From Corallochytrium limacisporum (taxonomy: Eukaryota; Opisthokonta): a DNA stretch of 55,468 nt. A model generated the notes under the pieces. That model was given only the letters and a program-made list of their open reading frames with translations. It searched no databases and had not been told where the DNA came from. Of this stretch, positions 8,355-19,262 are shown one piece after another; the stretch's first letter is position 1, and each line of letters starts with the position of its first letter. Location: positions 235,889-291,356 of the forward strand of contig PDIP01000017.1 of the NCBI GenBank assembly GCA_002811645.1, in the 5' to 3' direction. The position numbers and the translations under genes are program-made.

Positions 8355-11292
8355 GGTTGACCTTTGCGAGTTTCTCGTAAGTGTTAGTTCCCAACGAATT
8401 TCACATACAGGACTCGTCTACTCCTTCGAACAATACACACTGTGTCTTCCTGTATGTTCTATTCGCTTTTCTATGAATTCATCTTATGACCTTGGATTTT
8501 TCGAATTCGTATGTAGCATCACATGCGATCTCTCTCGAATACCCATGCAGCGGCGCTCTGGTGAAACCTGCGCGCTCCCCGTGTTGGCCAGTGTGGCTCA
8601 TCCCCCTTCCCCTCATGGGGCCGGGGGGGGGGGCAAACAAATGAATGGAGTGGCTGTAGTGGCTTGTTCGCGATAAAACTGAATACCTTGTTAAATGCAT
8701 TGAATTGGGCGACAAGTCTGAAACTACGAATAGCACAGTGTTCACGTACAGGCGGAGCCCGTTCACCAGGGCCATCGCTGTTGAACATGGCCTGCTCAAA
8801 TTGTCCATCGGTACATGACTGCAATAACATTCATCAAACACTGCGACATCGTCCAGAGACAAGCATGAAGTGTTCCGTTTGTGATTGGAATATTCCTGCT
8901 GATGCTAGCATGAGTTCGCAGGAGGATTCTCATGCCTCGAATGATTTGACGCACATTCAGGTTTGTTTCATTCGTGGACTCTGTGCATGCCGTTGAGCGA
9001 TCACAGTCTCTCAGCAAGCCCATCTGTATTACGTAGAATAGGGTAGCAAAAGAAGACGGATGAAGATGACAAAGTCCAAAGGAACAAACACCACACGCAA
9101 CCAAAATCGGGAGGACCTCGAAGGCAGCACAGCGGCTTCAATCTCAAGGGCCAGGTAGAGGTGTAATTTGCTGCGTTAAGCACTTCCATGGTTGCTTCGT
9201 TTCAATCAGTTTGGAACCATGATGAAACCTGCCTGCCTGTACCGACTTGGGATATCTTCTGTTCGACGTCAAATGTGCGATGTGTCAGTGTCCACGGTAG
9301 TACACCGACCAATGGCAGAAAGGAGGCTTTTTTTGGGCCCTGAACTGAAATAATCGTATTCCCTGCTTGCTGCTTGCTGCACATAGGTCAGGTAGTGTGC
9401 CATGTCCTTTGGATGGATTGTGTAGTGCAGAGAGCTGATATCACCAGCGTCTGGCTCTGCCTGACGAAGAAGACGTGGAGCATCGGGCTTCTAGTCCAGT
9501 CCGGGAGGAGATGGTAACGGATGCCTACAAGATACAATCTACTACTGCCCACGGTGCGATGTATTTGGTGTAGGCGGTGGCTCTTAGGCACTTTGAGCGC
9601 AAACTGGGAGGCCCATTTTTTAGGATCGTCTCCGCGCCCACCCTACTCGAATTGGGGAGGGGAAATAGAGGGCGCTGATTGGCCCAATTTTGCAACACCG
9701 TCCCGGAGGGGGGGCTGACCCGGTGTAGGTGCAAAGATGCACAGTCATGCACACCAGCCATTCCTAATATTTTCCATTGGAAAGGGATTCAGATCGCAAG
9801 TGGGCGCAGGGAGAGCTATCTGTTGATGCCATCGTGAGAATATGAAGGGTAGAATTAACTGCCGGAAAGGCTGCTCATGCTGGCAGCCATGGCTAGGGAT
9901 CGGTACAGAAATACGGAATGGACAGTAGTGTGAACAGGGAGTCGTACCTGAACGTCTCCAAAGCAGCGAGCGAACCCGTTCTATGGGAAGCATACCCACA
10001 TTTGCAAGGCAGCTTTCTCTCAGCGCCTGGGAGATCGAAATTCTTCTTTAATGTTATCGAGCACTCCAGCAGGCAATTGTATGCCATCTCCCTTCACGAG
10101 TATAAAGTACGTCAACTATAGCAAGTATAAGGTATATTTCCTTCACTGCAACTCCACCTTGCATTTTGCAACCGTGTGACGTGGACTGGCGCCTCTAGCC
10201 AGTCATCCCAAGACTCCTACTGAGCCCTTAGATATCCTTGCACATCCGATGAAGGAAACAAAAGCAGGGATCGTAGGAACCTGGTAATTATCTCCGAGAC
10301 CGTGAATTCATGCCCCAACAGAATAGCATACACAAAGCGATGGGATTTGTCCATGTCAAATGCACTTTGGTCCTTCGGACCCGGTTGATGAGTGAAGCAG
10401 CCCAGTTACACCTCTAACTCCTCCCAGGGAGGGCCAAAGCGTTGCTGCGGCAATGGACAATAGCCGACGGACATAGACCGAAGAAGGGTGTGTAAGGGGT
10501 GGGCAAGAATCGATGGGGGAAATAATTCATGAATGGCGCCGGCTCTCTCAATCTCTCCATCGAGCGGACAACTAAGAACCCCCGTCTTCGCATTTTCTAC
10601 CGCCTGGGGCTCGTAGGGACGCAAAAGGGGTGCACTCGTCCCGTATTTCGTTGCTTCACTCTGTATAGAAAAGTGAAGAGTGTGACGATAGCCAAGAGAG
10701 GAAAGAGAGACCCTCCGAGGGGGGAAGGGCGCCACGGAGTGAGAGTGTAAGACAAAACTGGTCGTGCCCGTAGCTCGCCTGGTCCACAGCAACCGCTTTC
10801 TGGACAAAGTGATTTCTTCGTGGACAGCAGGGCAATACATTTGATACTTACAACGAGAGTTTAAAGGCTTCGGTGAGGACCCCTGGCCAAGATCCCCGTC
10901 ATTGTCTCGTTCAGCCATTGAGCAGACGGGGTCTCTGCCAGGGAAGAGTGATCTACGAGCTGCTACCGGTCGACTAAATGACAACCATTCATATGTGGCT
11001 GGAGACATTGATGCTAGAAAGTCTGTGCACTCCCTTGGCACGAATCATAGATATGGGTGTAGAGACAATGGTCAGTCACCTCGGAAATCCCATGTAGTCT
11101 ACCTTCGCAGGGGTATTTGCGATCGTAGAACTCTAGGCAAACCCTGTCACCATCAGGGAAAAACGCGAACTCTGGCTTTGTGTAGCCAAGCCAGCAAAGT
11201 GTAAAGTGTGTGTAAGTGTGTGAACAAGTCGTAAAGAATAGGAGAAAGCGAGAGTACACCTCTCCTGACAGATCTGGGAAGTCAACAGAATT
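8355..11292. other. 2.9 kb divergent intergenic region (uL14m / GP63)
   Basis: No gene could be supported on either strand. ORFs of up to about 210 codons exist but start at non-ATG codons and match nothing I know. G-rich blocks lie near 8620-8635, 9650-9715, 10420-10435 and 10705-10730. Short TATA-like words (GTATAAAG, GTATAAGG) occur at about 10098-10135. The region must hold promoters for both flanking genes. Confidence 0.4.
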
Positions 11293-14200
11293 ATGAAAGC
11301 TCTTCTATGTGGCACTGCCGCATTGGCATTGGTATCTGTTGCCAGAGGGCATGTGGGTCATCATGCACCAGAAAATCAAAACCATCTTGTGCATGAAAAC
11401 GAACACGTGTGCACAGGTGCAGTTGACGGTGGACTGGATCCGAACTTTCTCCGTGCACCGCAGGCGTACAACTCCCACATTCAGCGCCGCGATGGGGTCT
11501 TTGGAGGGGCATACACAAACCTGCGAATCACTCCAGTCTACGCCGACATTAGTGGTCTGAGTGCTGCTGAACAGGATGTCCTGACTAACCAGGTAATGCC
11601 AGGTGCAATCACATACCTCGAAAATGCCATGGGTGTCATTCCTGTGAACGGAAACCTTGGTCTCCCTTCCGACAGCCGCTGCCAAGGGTACTACACAAGC
11701 GGCACATACGCTGGCAAGTGTGCATCCGCCAGCAACAGTGACGTCATGTGCCGAGATGTGGCTATCGATGAGAGCATGCTGGCCCCTCTAGAGGTGTGCA
11801 GCGTTGCCGATGGTTGCTCAATGCAAGGAGGTGGCGAGGGTGTTGCAGACACTGACTTCGTCGTCTTTGTCACATCCGTGTCGGAGCCTGGCTCGACCTG
11901 TGACCCAAACTCGTCAACTTTGGCTTACGCGCTTAGCTGTGGCCTGGATCAAAATGATCGTCCCGTGGCTGGCTATATTCGATTTTGTCCAAGCAAATTC
12001 AGTGCCAATGACTCTGCCATCAATCAACAGATTGGTACTGCTGTCCACGAGCTGTTGCACGCACTCGTATTCAGTCCCAACCTCTACGCGTTCTTCCGGG
12101 ACGACAACGGCAATCCCCGCACGGCCCGTGATGCACTGGGATACCCTCCGTATAATGCTACCGGTTGGATTGCTGATGAGAACACCATTAAGGCGTTCGA
12201 AGAGCGTGGACATACCGTAACTAAGATTGTGACCCCCCGTGTGGTGGAGGCTGTGAAGCGCCACTTTGACTGTCCAACTTTGAATGGAGCGGAGCTCGAG
12301 GACGGTGGTAGTGGAGGTAGCGCTGGTGCCCACTGGGAAAAACGTCAATTCTACGAGGACGTCATGATTGCTGTTTCGACTCCGAACTATTACCTCTCTA
12401 TCATGGATTTGGCACTCATGGAGGACTCTGGCTGGTACAAGGCGAACTGGTCTGTCCAAGAAACCTTACCGTGGGGTTTCCACGAGGGGTGTAGCTTTGC
12501 GACTGATGAATGTATCTCTGACACTGGTGAGGCACTTGATGATGCCCATTTCTGCACCACGACCACTGATGGGTGCAGTGCAGATTACACAGCCAAGGCC
12601 CGCTGCAATGTTGTTAACTACGGTAGCGATCTACCTGGACAGTTCCAGTGGTTCGAAGAGAGCACACAGGGTGGCCTGAACCAATTCTTTGATTACTGCC
12701 CGTACTACTGGGCATTTTCAAATGGTGACTGCCGCAACCCATCGAATGAGGGAGCCAACGCTGCACTCTATGGCGAGACCTATGGCAGTAATTCAATTTG
12801 TCTCACTGGAACCCTTCTGGATGATAGCTATGTTCCTGTGGACACCGCCAGTGGTCTGTGTATGGAGCATCGCTGTCTGTGGGTCGACTACAGTGTTCAG
12901 TTGGAAATTCGCCCAGTTGGGGGTGTGTGGAAAGAGTGTACCCCTGGTGGAAGCGTTAGTTTCCCTGGGTACACCGGATCCATCGATTGTCCTCCCGCAA
13001 ATGAAGTGTGCCAGCTATGGAAAAATGATATTTGGAACCATCAGAACCTGCCAGCGGGTGTTGTCGCCGTGGAAGAAAATGTCAATGAACCTGCTGCCGA
13101 CTGGACACCTAATGGGTTGGTGACGGAAACTACATCTTCTACCACCCCTGTTGAGGAGAGCACTACTACATCAGAGACCAGCTCGGCAACCACAGATCCG
13201 ACTACCACCACCACTACGGATCCGACCACTACCACCACTACGGATCCGACCACTACCACCACTACGGATCCGACCACTACCACCACCACTACGGATCCGA
13301 CTAGCACTAGCACTACGGATCCGACTACCACCACTACTACGGATCCAACTACCACCACCACTACGGATCCGACTACCACGTCGACGACGACGGAGGATCC
13401 AACCACTACCACACCCTCCTCTACCACTGAGGACCCGACATCTACAAGTACCACGTCCACCACAACAGAGGATCCGACCACGACCAGTGAACCGACGACT
13501 ATTACCAGTACCTCTGAGACCACAGTCACCACAACAGTCACCGAAGACCCAACCACAGCAACGACAACAATTTCCACGACGATCACCGAAGATCCGACGA
13601 CGACAACAACTACAGTTTCAACGACTGTACCCACGACAGTCTCCACCACCACCACCTCCACCACGGTCGTCACGGAGACTGTGACGGAGCCCTTCACAGA
13701 TTCTGAGACTTCACCAACACCGCTTGAGACTCCCCCTGAGACCACTGCCACAGAGACCACTGTAACACCGGAGATTGACTTTGACGTCAATGACAAGATC
13801 GACCCTGATGAATTTGGATATGCTGCTCCCCTTCGTGAAGAGGATGATGAGATGGTCGCCCTCTACATTACTGGCATCAATCGTACTGCGTTTATTGCGG
13901 ACGAGACCGTGTACCGTTTCCGATTGGCAGATGCCATTAGTGCTGGTACTGGTACTGCTTTTGACGGCAATGATGTAAAGATTCGCCAGGTGAATCAGCA
14001 GCTTATTGGGATTCAGGTCAGCATCACCGTCCGTGACCCTCAGGGCAATGTCCAATCTGCAAGTCTTCTGGTCCGTGTCCTTCTTTCCGTCCTTAATCTG
14101 CTAAACGATGCAAGTGGTCTAAATGTACGTGCCGCCGAAGCCTTTAACATTCCGAATGATACCTTCACTCCAGTCGATGTTCGCGAAGAGAACATTCAGG

Positions 14201-14862
14201 CGGCAGCTGAGACTGTCCTTGGTGAACTGCCAGGTGGCCCATCTCTGCTTAGTATTTCTTATGCGGCCCAGCAGCCTGTGTCTCAAGAAAAACGCCGGGA
14301 GCTGACTAGTGTTCTTGCTCTCGATCTGAACATTCGTGACGGCGAAGGGTCGTACCAGCTGTATCGATACTACGTCGATGAGGAAGACAACGGGGCTTCG
14401 TACACCTACAGTGGAGATAGCGAGCAACTGTGGATTAGTGAAGCTGCAAACATCAACAACCCCACCGGTCCTGAAACTGACGATGAAGAAGACAAAGGGT
14501 TCATGGGCAAGGCGCTCAGTGGTTCTTTCCCTGAAGTCCTGGTCCCAGTTGCTATCGGTCTCGCTTTAATCGCCGTGATTGCCGCTGTCACCATTGGTGC
14601 TATCCGTCGCAGGCGACGCGGTGCTGTTACTACTGGCAAGCGTGCAGGCAGGACCTCTGGCCTTGGCACTGGTGCCGAGAACGCCGAGCAGTACGACGAT
14701 GACATGCGCATGTCCTACTATCACCTTGAGCGGGCTGGTTCTACTCAGCTAGACCAGTCCGTTCCTCAAGGGGTTCCCCGCGCGTACTATAATCGGAGCG
14801 ACTATGGAACCGACTGCGATGATGAACAGTGGGACGAGCCCATTTACAACCGCGTCGTGTAA
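11293..14862 (+). CDS. Leishmanolysin/GP63-like M8 metalloprotease with Thr-rich stalk and transmembrane anchor
   Basis: 1189 aa, type I membrane protein. A signal peptide (MKALLCGTAALALVSVARG) is followed by an M8 peptidase domain with zinc motif HELLH (H252, H256) and a distant third ligand in GAHWEKR (H347), both typical of leishmanolysin, with many Cys residues. Residues ~620-820 form a Thr/Ser-rich stalk with Asp-Pro-Thr repeats, likely heavily O-glycosylated. A folded region at ~830-1000 looks SEA-like (low certainty). A transmembrane helix (~1085-1107) is followed by RRRRR and a ~75-residue tail with several Tyr. The Leishmania enzyme is GPI-anchored, so a transmembrane anchor differs. 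Likely role: surface protease in adhesion or feeding. It ends 57 bp from the convergent dioxygenase gene. Confidence 0.88.
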   Translation: MKALLCGTAALALVSVARGHVGHHAPENQNHLVHENEHVCTGAVDGGLDPNFLRAPQAYNSHIQRRDGVFGGAYTNLRITPVYADISGLSAAEQDVLTNQVMPGAITYLENAMGVIPVNGNLGLPSDSRCQGYYTSGTYAGKCASASNSDVMCRDVAIDESMLAPLEVCSVADGCSMQGGGEGVADTDFVVFVTSVSEPGSTCDPNSSTLAYALSCGLDQNDRPVAGYIRFCPSKFSANDSAINQQIGTAVHELLHALVFSPNLYAFFRDDNGNPRTARDALGYPPYNATGWIADENTIKAFEERGHTVTKIVTPRVVEAVKRHFDCPTLNGAELEDGGSGGSAGAHWEKRQFYEDVMIAVSTPNYYLSIMDLALMEDSGWYKANWSVQETLPWGFHEGCSFATDECISDTGEALDDAHFCTTTTDGCSADYTAKARCNVVNYGSDLPGQFQWFEESTQGGLNQFFDYCPYYWAFSNGDCRNPSNEGANAALYGETYGSNSICLTGTLLDDSYVPVDTASGLCMEHRCLWVDYSVQLEIRPVGGVWKECTPGGSVSFPGYTGSIDCPPANEVCQLWKNDIWNHQNLPAGVVAVEENVNEPAADWTPNGLVTETTSSTTPVEESTTTSETSSATTDPTTTTTTDPTTTTTTDPTTTTTTDPTTTTTTTDPTSTSTTDPTTTTTTDPTTTTTTDPTTTSTTTEDPTTTTPSSTTEDPTSTSTTSTTTEDPTTTSEPTTITSTSETTVTTTVTEDPTTATTTISTTITEDPTTTTTTVSTTVPTTVSTTTTSTTVVTETVTEPFTDSETSPTPLETPPETTATETTVTPEIDFDVNDKIDPDEFGYAAPLREEDDEMVALYITGINRTAFIADETVYRFRLADAISAGTGTAFDGNDVKIRQVNQQLIGIQVSITVRDPQGNVQSASLLVRVLLSVLNLLNDASGLNVRAAEAFNIPNDTFTPVDVREENIQAAAETVLGELPGGPSLLSISYAAQQPVSQEKRRELTSVLALDLNIRDGEGSYQLYRYYVDEEDNGASYTYSGDSEQLWISEAANINNPTGPETDDEEDKGFMGKALSGSFPEVLVPVAIGLALIAVIAAVTIGAIRRRRRGAVTTGKRAGRTSGLGTGAENAEQYDDDMRMSYYHLERAGSTQLDQSVPQGVPRAYYNRSDYGTDCDDEQWDEPIYNRVV
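13195..13400 (+). repeat. 24-nt tandem repeat encoding DPTTTTTT
   Basis: About eight copies of a near-identical 24-base unit (core ACGGATCCGAC plus ACC/ACT codons), some with an extra codon or with Ser replacing Thr. DNA-level identity between units indicates recent slippage or unequal exchange. The Thr-rich character continues with less regular units to about 13760. Confidence 0.9.
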
Positions 14863-14919
14863 AGATATTAAACAGCTACTATTTCTTTATGTCTAATACA
14901 CTGGAACATTGTTGTGTGT

Positions 14920-16377
14920 CTACGCTATGATTCCATAGTGGCGCAGCTTGGAAAGGAAGTCGGAGCGTGCATGGTAGCAGCCACTCATACGACGGAAGCC
15001 AGTGAATTCCTTGCGACCGTGCATCACACGCCAGTTGTCAAAGATGAGTGCAGTTCCGGGTTGCAAGGAAAAGGTGTACTGGTTGGACGGGTCATTACAC
15101 ATTTTCACCCAAGTGCGGACCGCACGGTAGAAAGAATCAAGGTCTTTAGACTCTACGTGATCCTGGACATCGCGGTCGTCGTCGTTCCAGCGGATGTGCT
15201 GAATGTCACCATGTTTGTCCTCAGTGATAACCGGATACTCCGTCTTCATGTTGTTATGATGATCCTTGAAATGGAACTTCACCGTCTGGCGCTTCATGAA
15301 TTCATACAGCTCAGGATCATTTTGCTTGAGAGAATTGGTAATGAAGAACCCGTCAGTAAGTGTGGACTCACCACCGACCACATTTTTAGCCTCCAGGATA
15401 TGGAACATTTGTAGACCGGCAGGCTGATGCAGGTATGTTGTATCGGTGTGCGCTAGGAGCTCAAAGTTTGTGTAGGCAGTGTCCTCGTACTCCAAGTCAG
15501 GCACGAAGTCGTAAAACGAGCCGTACAGAGTGTTCATGATGGGCCCGATACGTGCTGCCATCTCCTCGGTCTTCGTGGGACACGCAGGAACACTCTGAAT
15601 GAACGCGTAACCCATGGTCCATAGGTTCTTGAAGAGGCTGACCTGTGCCTTGATTTCGGTCTCTTTGTCTTCGCTCATCAGAGAGGCGTAGTCAACATCA
15701 GGACTGGCAACAGAATTGACCCTTTCAACATTCCAGAGGATACGATTGTGCTTGCTTTGGTTGGCTTTCGGGCCCTCTTCCTTGCCCTCAACTACGTTTC
15801 GAATGAAGGAGGTATGATATGTGCTCTCGTGACCGTCGCTCCATTTCACGATGACGTCTTCGCCCTCTTGAGATACTGTTTCCGCCTGCAGATCTACAGC
15901 AATGTCAGCAGTAGCTATTGAACGCTGACTTGTTGCGGCAAAGAAGCATTTTGCACACCGGCAATGGTCCCGAAGCCAAAGGGCGTGTAGGGGTCTTTTG
16001 ACGCCAGGAATCGTCACAGCATCCGCTAATTGAGTACCATTCGGAGCAGTTGCTTGAGAATAATACCGGAGTCCCGCGGGACCAATGGTCCTGGACACAT
16101 GAAAAGGAGAAATCTGTATAAGAAAGAGAAGTATAAACAATATGAAAGTTAGAGATCTGGTTGCTCAAATTCAAGGTGTTGATATCGGAAAATCAACCAT
16201 GGACTTTCGAGGGTAACGTATCGACTAGCCCAAACTATGTCATTCCCGATTTACTATTTTGCACGTGAAACGAGCCAAACCAAGCAATGGAAAGGTCACT
16301 GGTTCGGTAGATACCAACATGCGTATGCTTGGTTACAGCCATATTGTACTTACCCTTGTGGAGACTACCCTCAGCAT
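14920..16377 (-). CDS. TMLHE: Trimethyllysine dioxygenase, mitochondrial (two exons)
   Basis: Fe(II)/2-oxoglutarate dioxygenase of the trimethyllysine/gamma-butyrobetaine family, the first step of carnitine synthesis. Exon 2 (16113-14920) holds the N-terminal domain with LRDHCRCAKC, the HTD iron pair (H230, D232) and the distal His in NWRVMHGR (H373), ending GCYHARSDFL. ILWN...VDY and the NWRV.HGR..F.G.R..GCY context favour TMLH over BBOX. I propose a 24-nt first exon, 16377-16354, encoding MLRVVSTR, joined in phase 0 to ISPFHVSR. Donor GTAAGT, branch CTCTAAC and acceptor TTATACAG support it. The join gives a basic N-terminus ending RYYSQA, a good mitochondrial presequence. The spliced protein is 405 aa. 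Without the intron, the open frame begins at an in-frame codon within the intron. Confidence 0.9.
16114..16353 (-). other. Intron 1 of trimethyllysine dioxygenase gene (240 nt)
   Basis: GTAAGT at the 5' end, CTCTAACTT branch site about 40 nt before the 3' end, a pyrimidine tract (TTTATACTTCTCTTTC) and a CAG acceptor. Splicing keeps the frame and supplies an upstream ATG and presequence. Confidence 0.75.
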
Positions 16378-18060
16378 GTTCAAAGACACGGAGTTTCCGT
16401 ACACTGCAGTCACTCCATTCATATATAGGCAAAGATCTAGTTCATTCTGCCAATGACCTTCAAATACACGTCAGTCGTGTCCAAAATGACGAGCTCGTAC
16501 AACCAAGAGACCGATTTCCGCTATTGTGATCCACCACGACGCCTTACCCGCGTCACGTATCATCACCCTGATAGAGCTCTGTGACCAAAGCCATTGTGCA
16601 CATTCACCGGGGTTTCCATAGACATTGCATAGAACAGAAGCACCACAATTCCGACTCGAATTACCAGAATTTCTCCGCTTTGGGCAGTACGACATTCCCA
16701 TACCGAATGTACCACCGGAGTTGCTGGCTGGGATAAATCAATATTTCCCGAGCTCTAAGGCCGGCACATGCACAGGGCCAGGACCACTTCTTCATTTGAT
16801 GGTCCAAGGGGTTGCGGTGTAAGATCATGTGCCGCGCCTCATCAACGAGTGGTGTGTAACTGTTGGAGTGACTCTTCCTTCTGTGCCTCATCCAACAGGA
16901 ACAACCCCACTTCAAAAGGCCAGCAAAGCAGTCCAAACTGGGACGTACGGTGGATGATCAGAACAGCTCTGGGAATAGACTCCACCATGTGATTGGGGGT
17001 GCATGTTCTTTTCCTGTTTATGGTGCGCTCTCAGTTGAGCCGTTCTGATACTTCTGCCACTTTGTATGGTTTCAGAGTTTCGCTGTTGTTGTTGTAAGCC
17101 AAGGCACAGGCGAAGATTGCCGTGGGTTCTGGTACATGTATCCTTTGGCTGGTGCATCGTCTATTTCCACCAACGTGATACTTAATACATTGCATTTGAA
17201 ATGTGAGTATGGAGCTATCAGGATACGAGCAATGACATTACTTGTTCCCAATGAGAGCGACGTAAACCCACAGTTACCATCCGAGGCAACGCAGAATCAA
17301 TTTACAATAGGTACCCAGCACCGCGGCTGCTTCTCCTGGGTTAGGTGTTGGTTGCTCTGTTGAGTCTTTGGTGTAGGGCTGATTGAATGTTCAGGCCTAC
17401 AGGATCTGTACGGTAAACAAACAAGGGATAACGAAGGCGTGAAAGAGGACGAGCCCCCCCCCCTCCGGCCTCCCCCCCCTTCAGCACAGCTGGGCGGCAA
17501 GAAAATCAGGCCCTTTTCCACGGGGGAAGCTAACGGATCACCCGCACGCATACGCCGCCAATTGAGCACGCCCTGACCACAATTGAAAAGCGGTCCAACT
17601 ACGCCTGTGAGCCAAATCGCACCCACAGAACGGGTGGGGGGCCGAACGGAGAAAATATTGTTGTGACCAGGCATGACACCACGGGGTTTTCTCTTGAGGT
17701 GCATTCGAAGCCAAATTCTGACCAGATATCCCCGCAATCAAACCATACTTTCAGTATACAAAGTTTTGCGACTCATGGGTAGTGTTTGGGCCACGGAACC
17801 CAGATGCGTGTGGGGGTGTCAACGGAACTGGGGCAGAGCATGAAGTACCGTGTCGGCGTGTGTGCAGGACTGTTGCAGCTCAAAATCCCTACAAGCAGCC
17901 AGTTTGGTCTAATAGTGCTTCTTGACACCATTCTGATTGCCATAAACTCGGTCATGTTTGATTGGTATAAGTTTGCGTGAGTCGGAGGGTAAAGAATTAT
18001 TGTAAATTTTCCTCTTTGAATACTACGGGAAATAGTCTTACTTACCGTTCATAGCTCAAA
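16378..18060. other. 1.7 kb divergent intergenic region (TMLHE / ETFB)
   Basis: No supportable gene. A minus-strand TATA-like word (CCTATATAT, 16421-16429) sits about 45 bp upstream of the TMLHE ATG. A plus-strand TATAAG (17966-17971) sits about 90 bp upstream of the ETFB ATG. A C/G-rich stretch with two C-runs occurs at about 17453-17480. Confidence 0.45.
17966..17971 (+). promoter_or_regulatory. Possible TATA box of ETFB (TATAAG)
   Basis: GGTATAAGTT about 90 bp before the ETFB start codon, on the coding strand. Position and sequence fit a core promoter, but the evidence is only the motif. Confidence 0.35.
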
Positions 18061-18828
18061 ATGTCGCTTCGTGTTATGGTTACCGTTAAGCGGGTCATTG
18101 ACTACGCTGTCAAGATCCGTGTCAAGCCTGACAAGCTCGGCGTTGTCACTGAGGGCGTAAAGCACTCCATGAACCCATTCGACGAGATTGCGGTCGAGGA
18201 AGCTGTCCGCATGAAGGAGAAGAAGCAAGTTCAGGAGATCGTGGCCGTGACCTGCGGTCCCGCTAAGAACGAGGAAACCTTGCGTACTGCACTAGCTATG
18301 GGAGCTGACCGCGGTGTACACGTTGTTGTTGATGGAGAAGACTACGATGGTTTGCAGCCCTTGGGTGTGGCCAAGATCCTCTCCGAGGTCGCGAAGAAGC
18401 AGGACGTCAACATTGTGTTCCTGGGTAAACAGGCCATTGATGACGATATGAACCAGACGGGACAGATGGTCAGTGCTCTTCTGAACTGGCCTCAGGCTAC
18501 CTTTGCTTCAAAGATTGATGTTGATGGTGACAAGCTGGCTGTTACTCGCGAAATTGACGGTGGTTTGGAGAACATCAAGGTTAAGATGCCCGCTGTTGTC
18601 ACTGCCGATCTGCGCCTTAATGAACCACGCTATGCCACTTTGCCCAACATTATGAAGGCCAAGAAAAAGAAGGTTGAGAAGATCAAACCCGCTGATCTCG
18701 GTGTCGATATTACCCCTCGCCTGAAGGTGATCTCCGTGGAAGACCCCCCTGTCCGTGAAGCTGGTATCAAGGTGGAAACCGTTGACGAACTGGTGGACAA
18801 GCTGAAGAACGAAGCCAAGGTCCTCTAA
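18061..18828 (+). CDS. ETFB: Electron transfer flavoprotein beta subunit
   Basis: 255 aa, the same length as human ETFB and very similar throughout: [15 protein letters not shown] at the N-terminus, [31 protein letters not shown] (AMP-binding region), EIDGGLE, and [18 protein letters not shown], the recognition loop that docks onto acyl-CoA dehydrogenases. The lysines equivalent to the methylated pair of the human loop (K199 and K202 here) are present. It pairs with ETF-alpha in the mitochondrial matrix and passes electrons from fatty-acid and amino-acid oxidation to ETF-QO. There is no cleavable presequence, as in other ETFB proteins. Confidence 0.98.
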   Translation: MSLRVMVTVKRVIDYAVKIRVKPDKLGVVTEGVKHSMNPFDEIAVEEAVRMKEKKQVQEIVAVTCGPAKNEETLRTALAMGADRGVHVVVDGEDYDGLQPLGVAKILSEVAKKQDVNIVFLGKQAIDDDMNQTGQMVSALLNWPQATFASKIDVDGDKLAVTREIDGGLENIKVKMPAVVTADLRLNEPRYATLPNIMKAKKKKVEKIKPADLGVDITPRLKVISVEDPPVREAGIKVETVDELVDKLKNEAKVL

Positions 18829-19262
18829 GTCTGTTCTTATTTTGTTGCGTTCAGAAAAACATGGACAAGAATGCTTTGAATGGTCATAATTTCAACCGCA
18901 CTGCGGAGGTTCAGTTGGAGTTGAAATAATCTATTAAAATCGTCATAGAAAATGGAACTTACTATATCCACAAAAGAGCTGTCATGTTATTGGCATGGCG
19001 AGGACGCCAATCTAGAAATTCGGACCATGAACCGTTGACACACTAAGCATGGTCTTTCTCCATTAAACAATCTGTATCAATCAATTTTAGAATATTGATT
19101 ATTTCCCAGCTGGGCGGTAGACTCCTATACTTCAGGTAGCCACTTCCCCTCCACGCCCGCTTGGTGGGCCGGCAGCCTAGGGGTGCGCACGGAAAATCCC
19201 GGCCCAACGCACACAAACCGTTGAAAGCATATTCATCACAGGCTATAGATACAAGGCACAAA
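18829..19262. other. Spacer between ETFB and the IFT46 fragment
   Basis: I translated all three plus-strand frames to look for the missing N-terminal half of IFT46 and found no match. The frame leading into 19263 is closed by a TAG about 80 bases upstream. No other feature seen. Confidence 0.5.

Noticed and set aside
10406..11041. 211-codon minus-strand open frame upstream of the GP63-like gene
   Set aside because: It starts at GTG, has no recognisable domain and lies in a promoter region; composition looks random.
13041..13796. 251-codon Val-rich frame antisense to the GP63-like gene
   Set aside because: It is simply the complementary reading of the Thr-rich tandem repeat.
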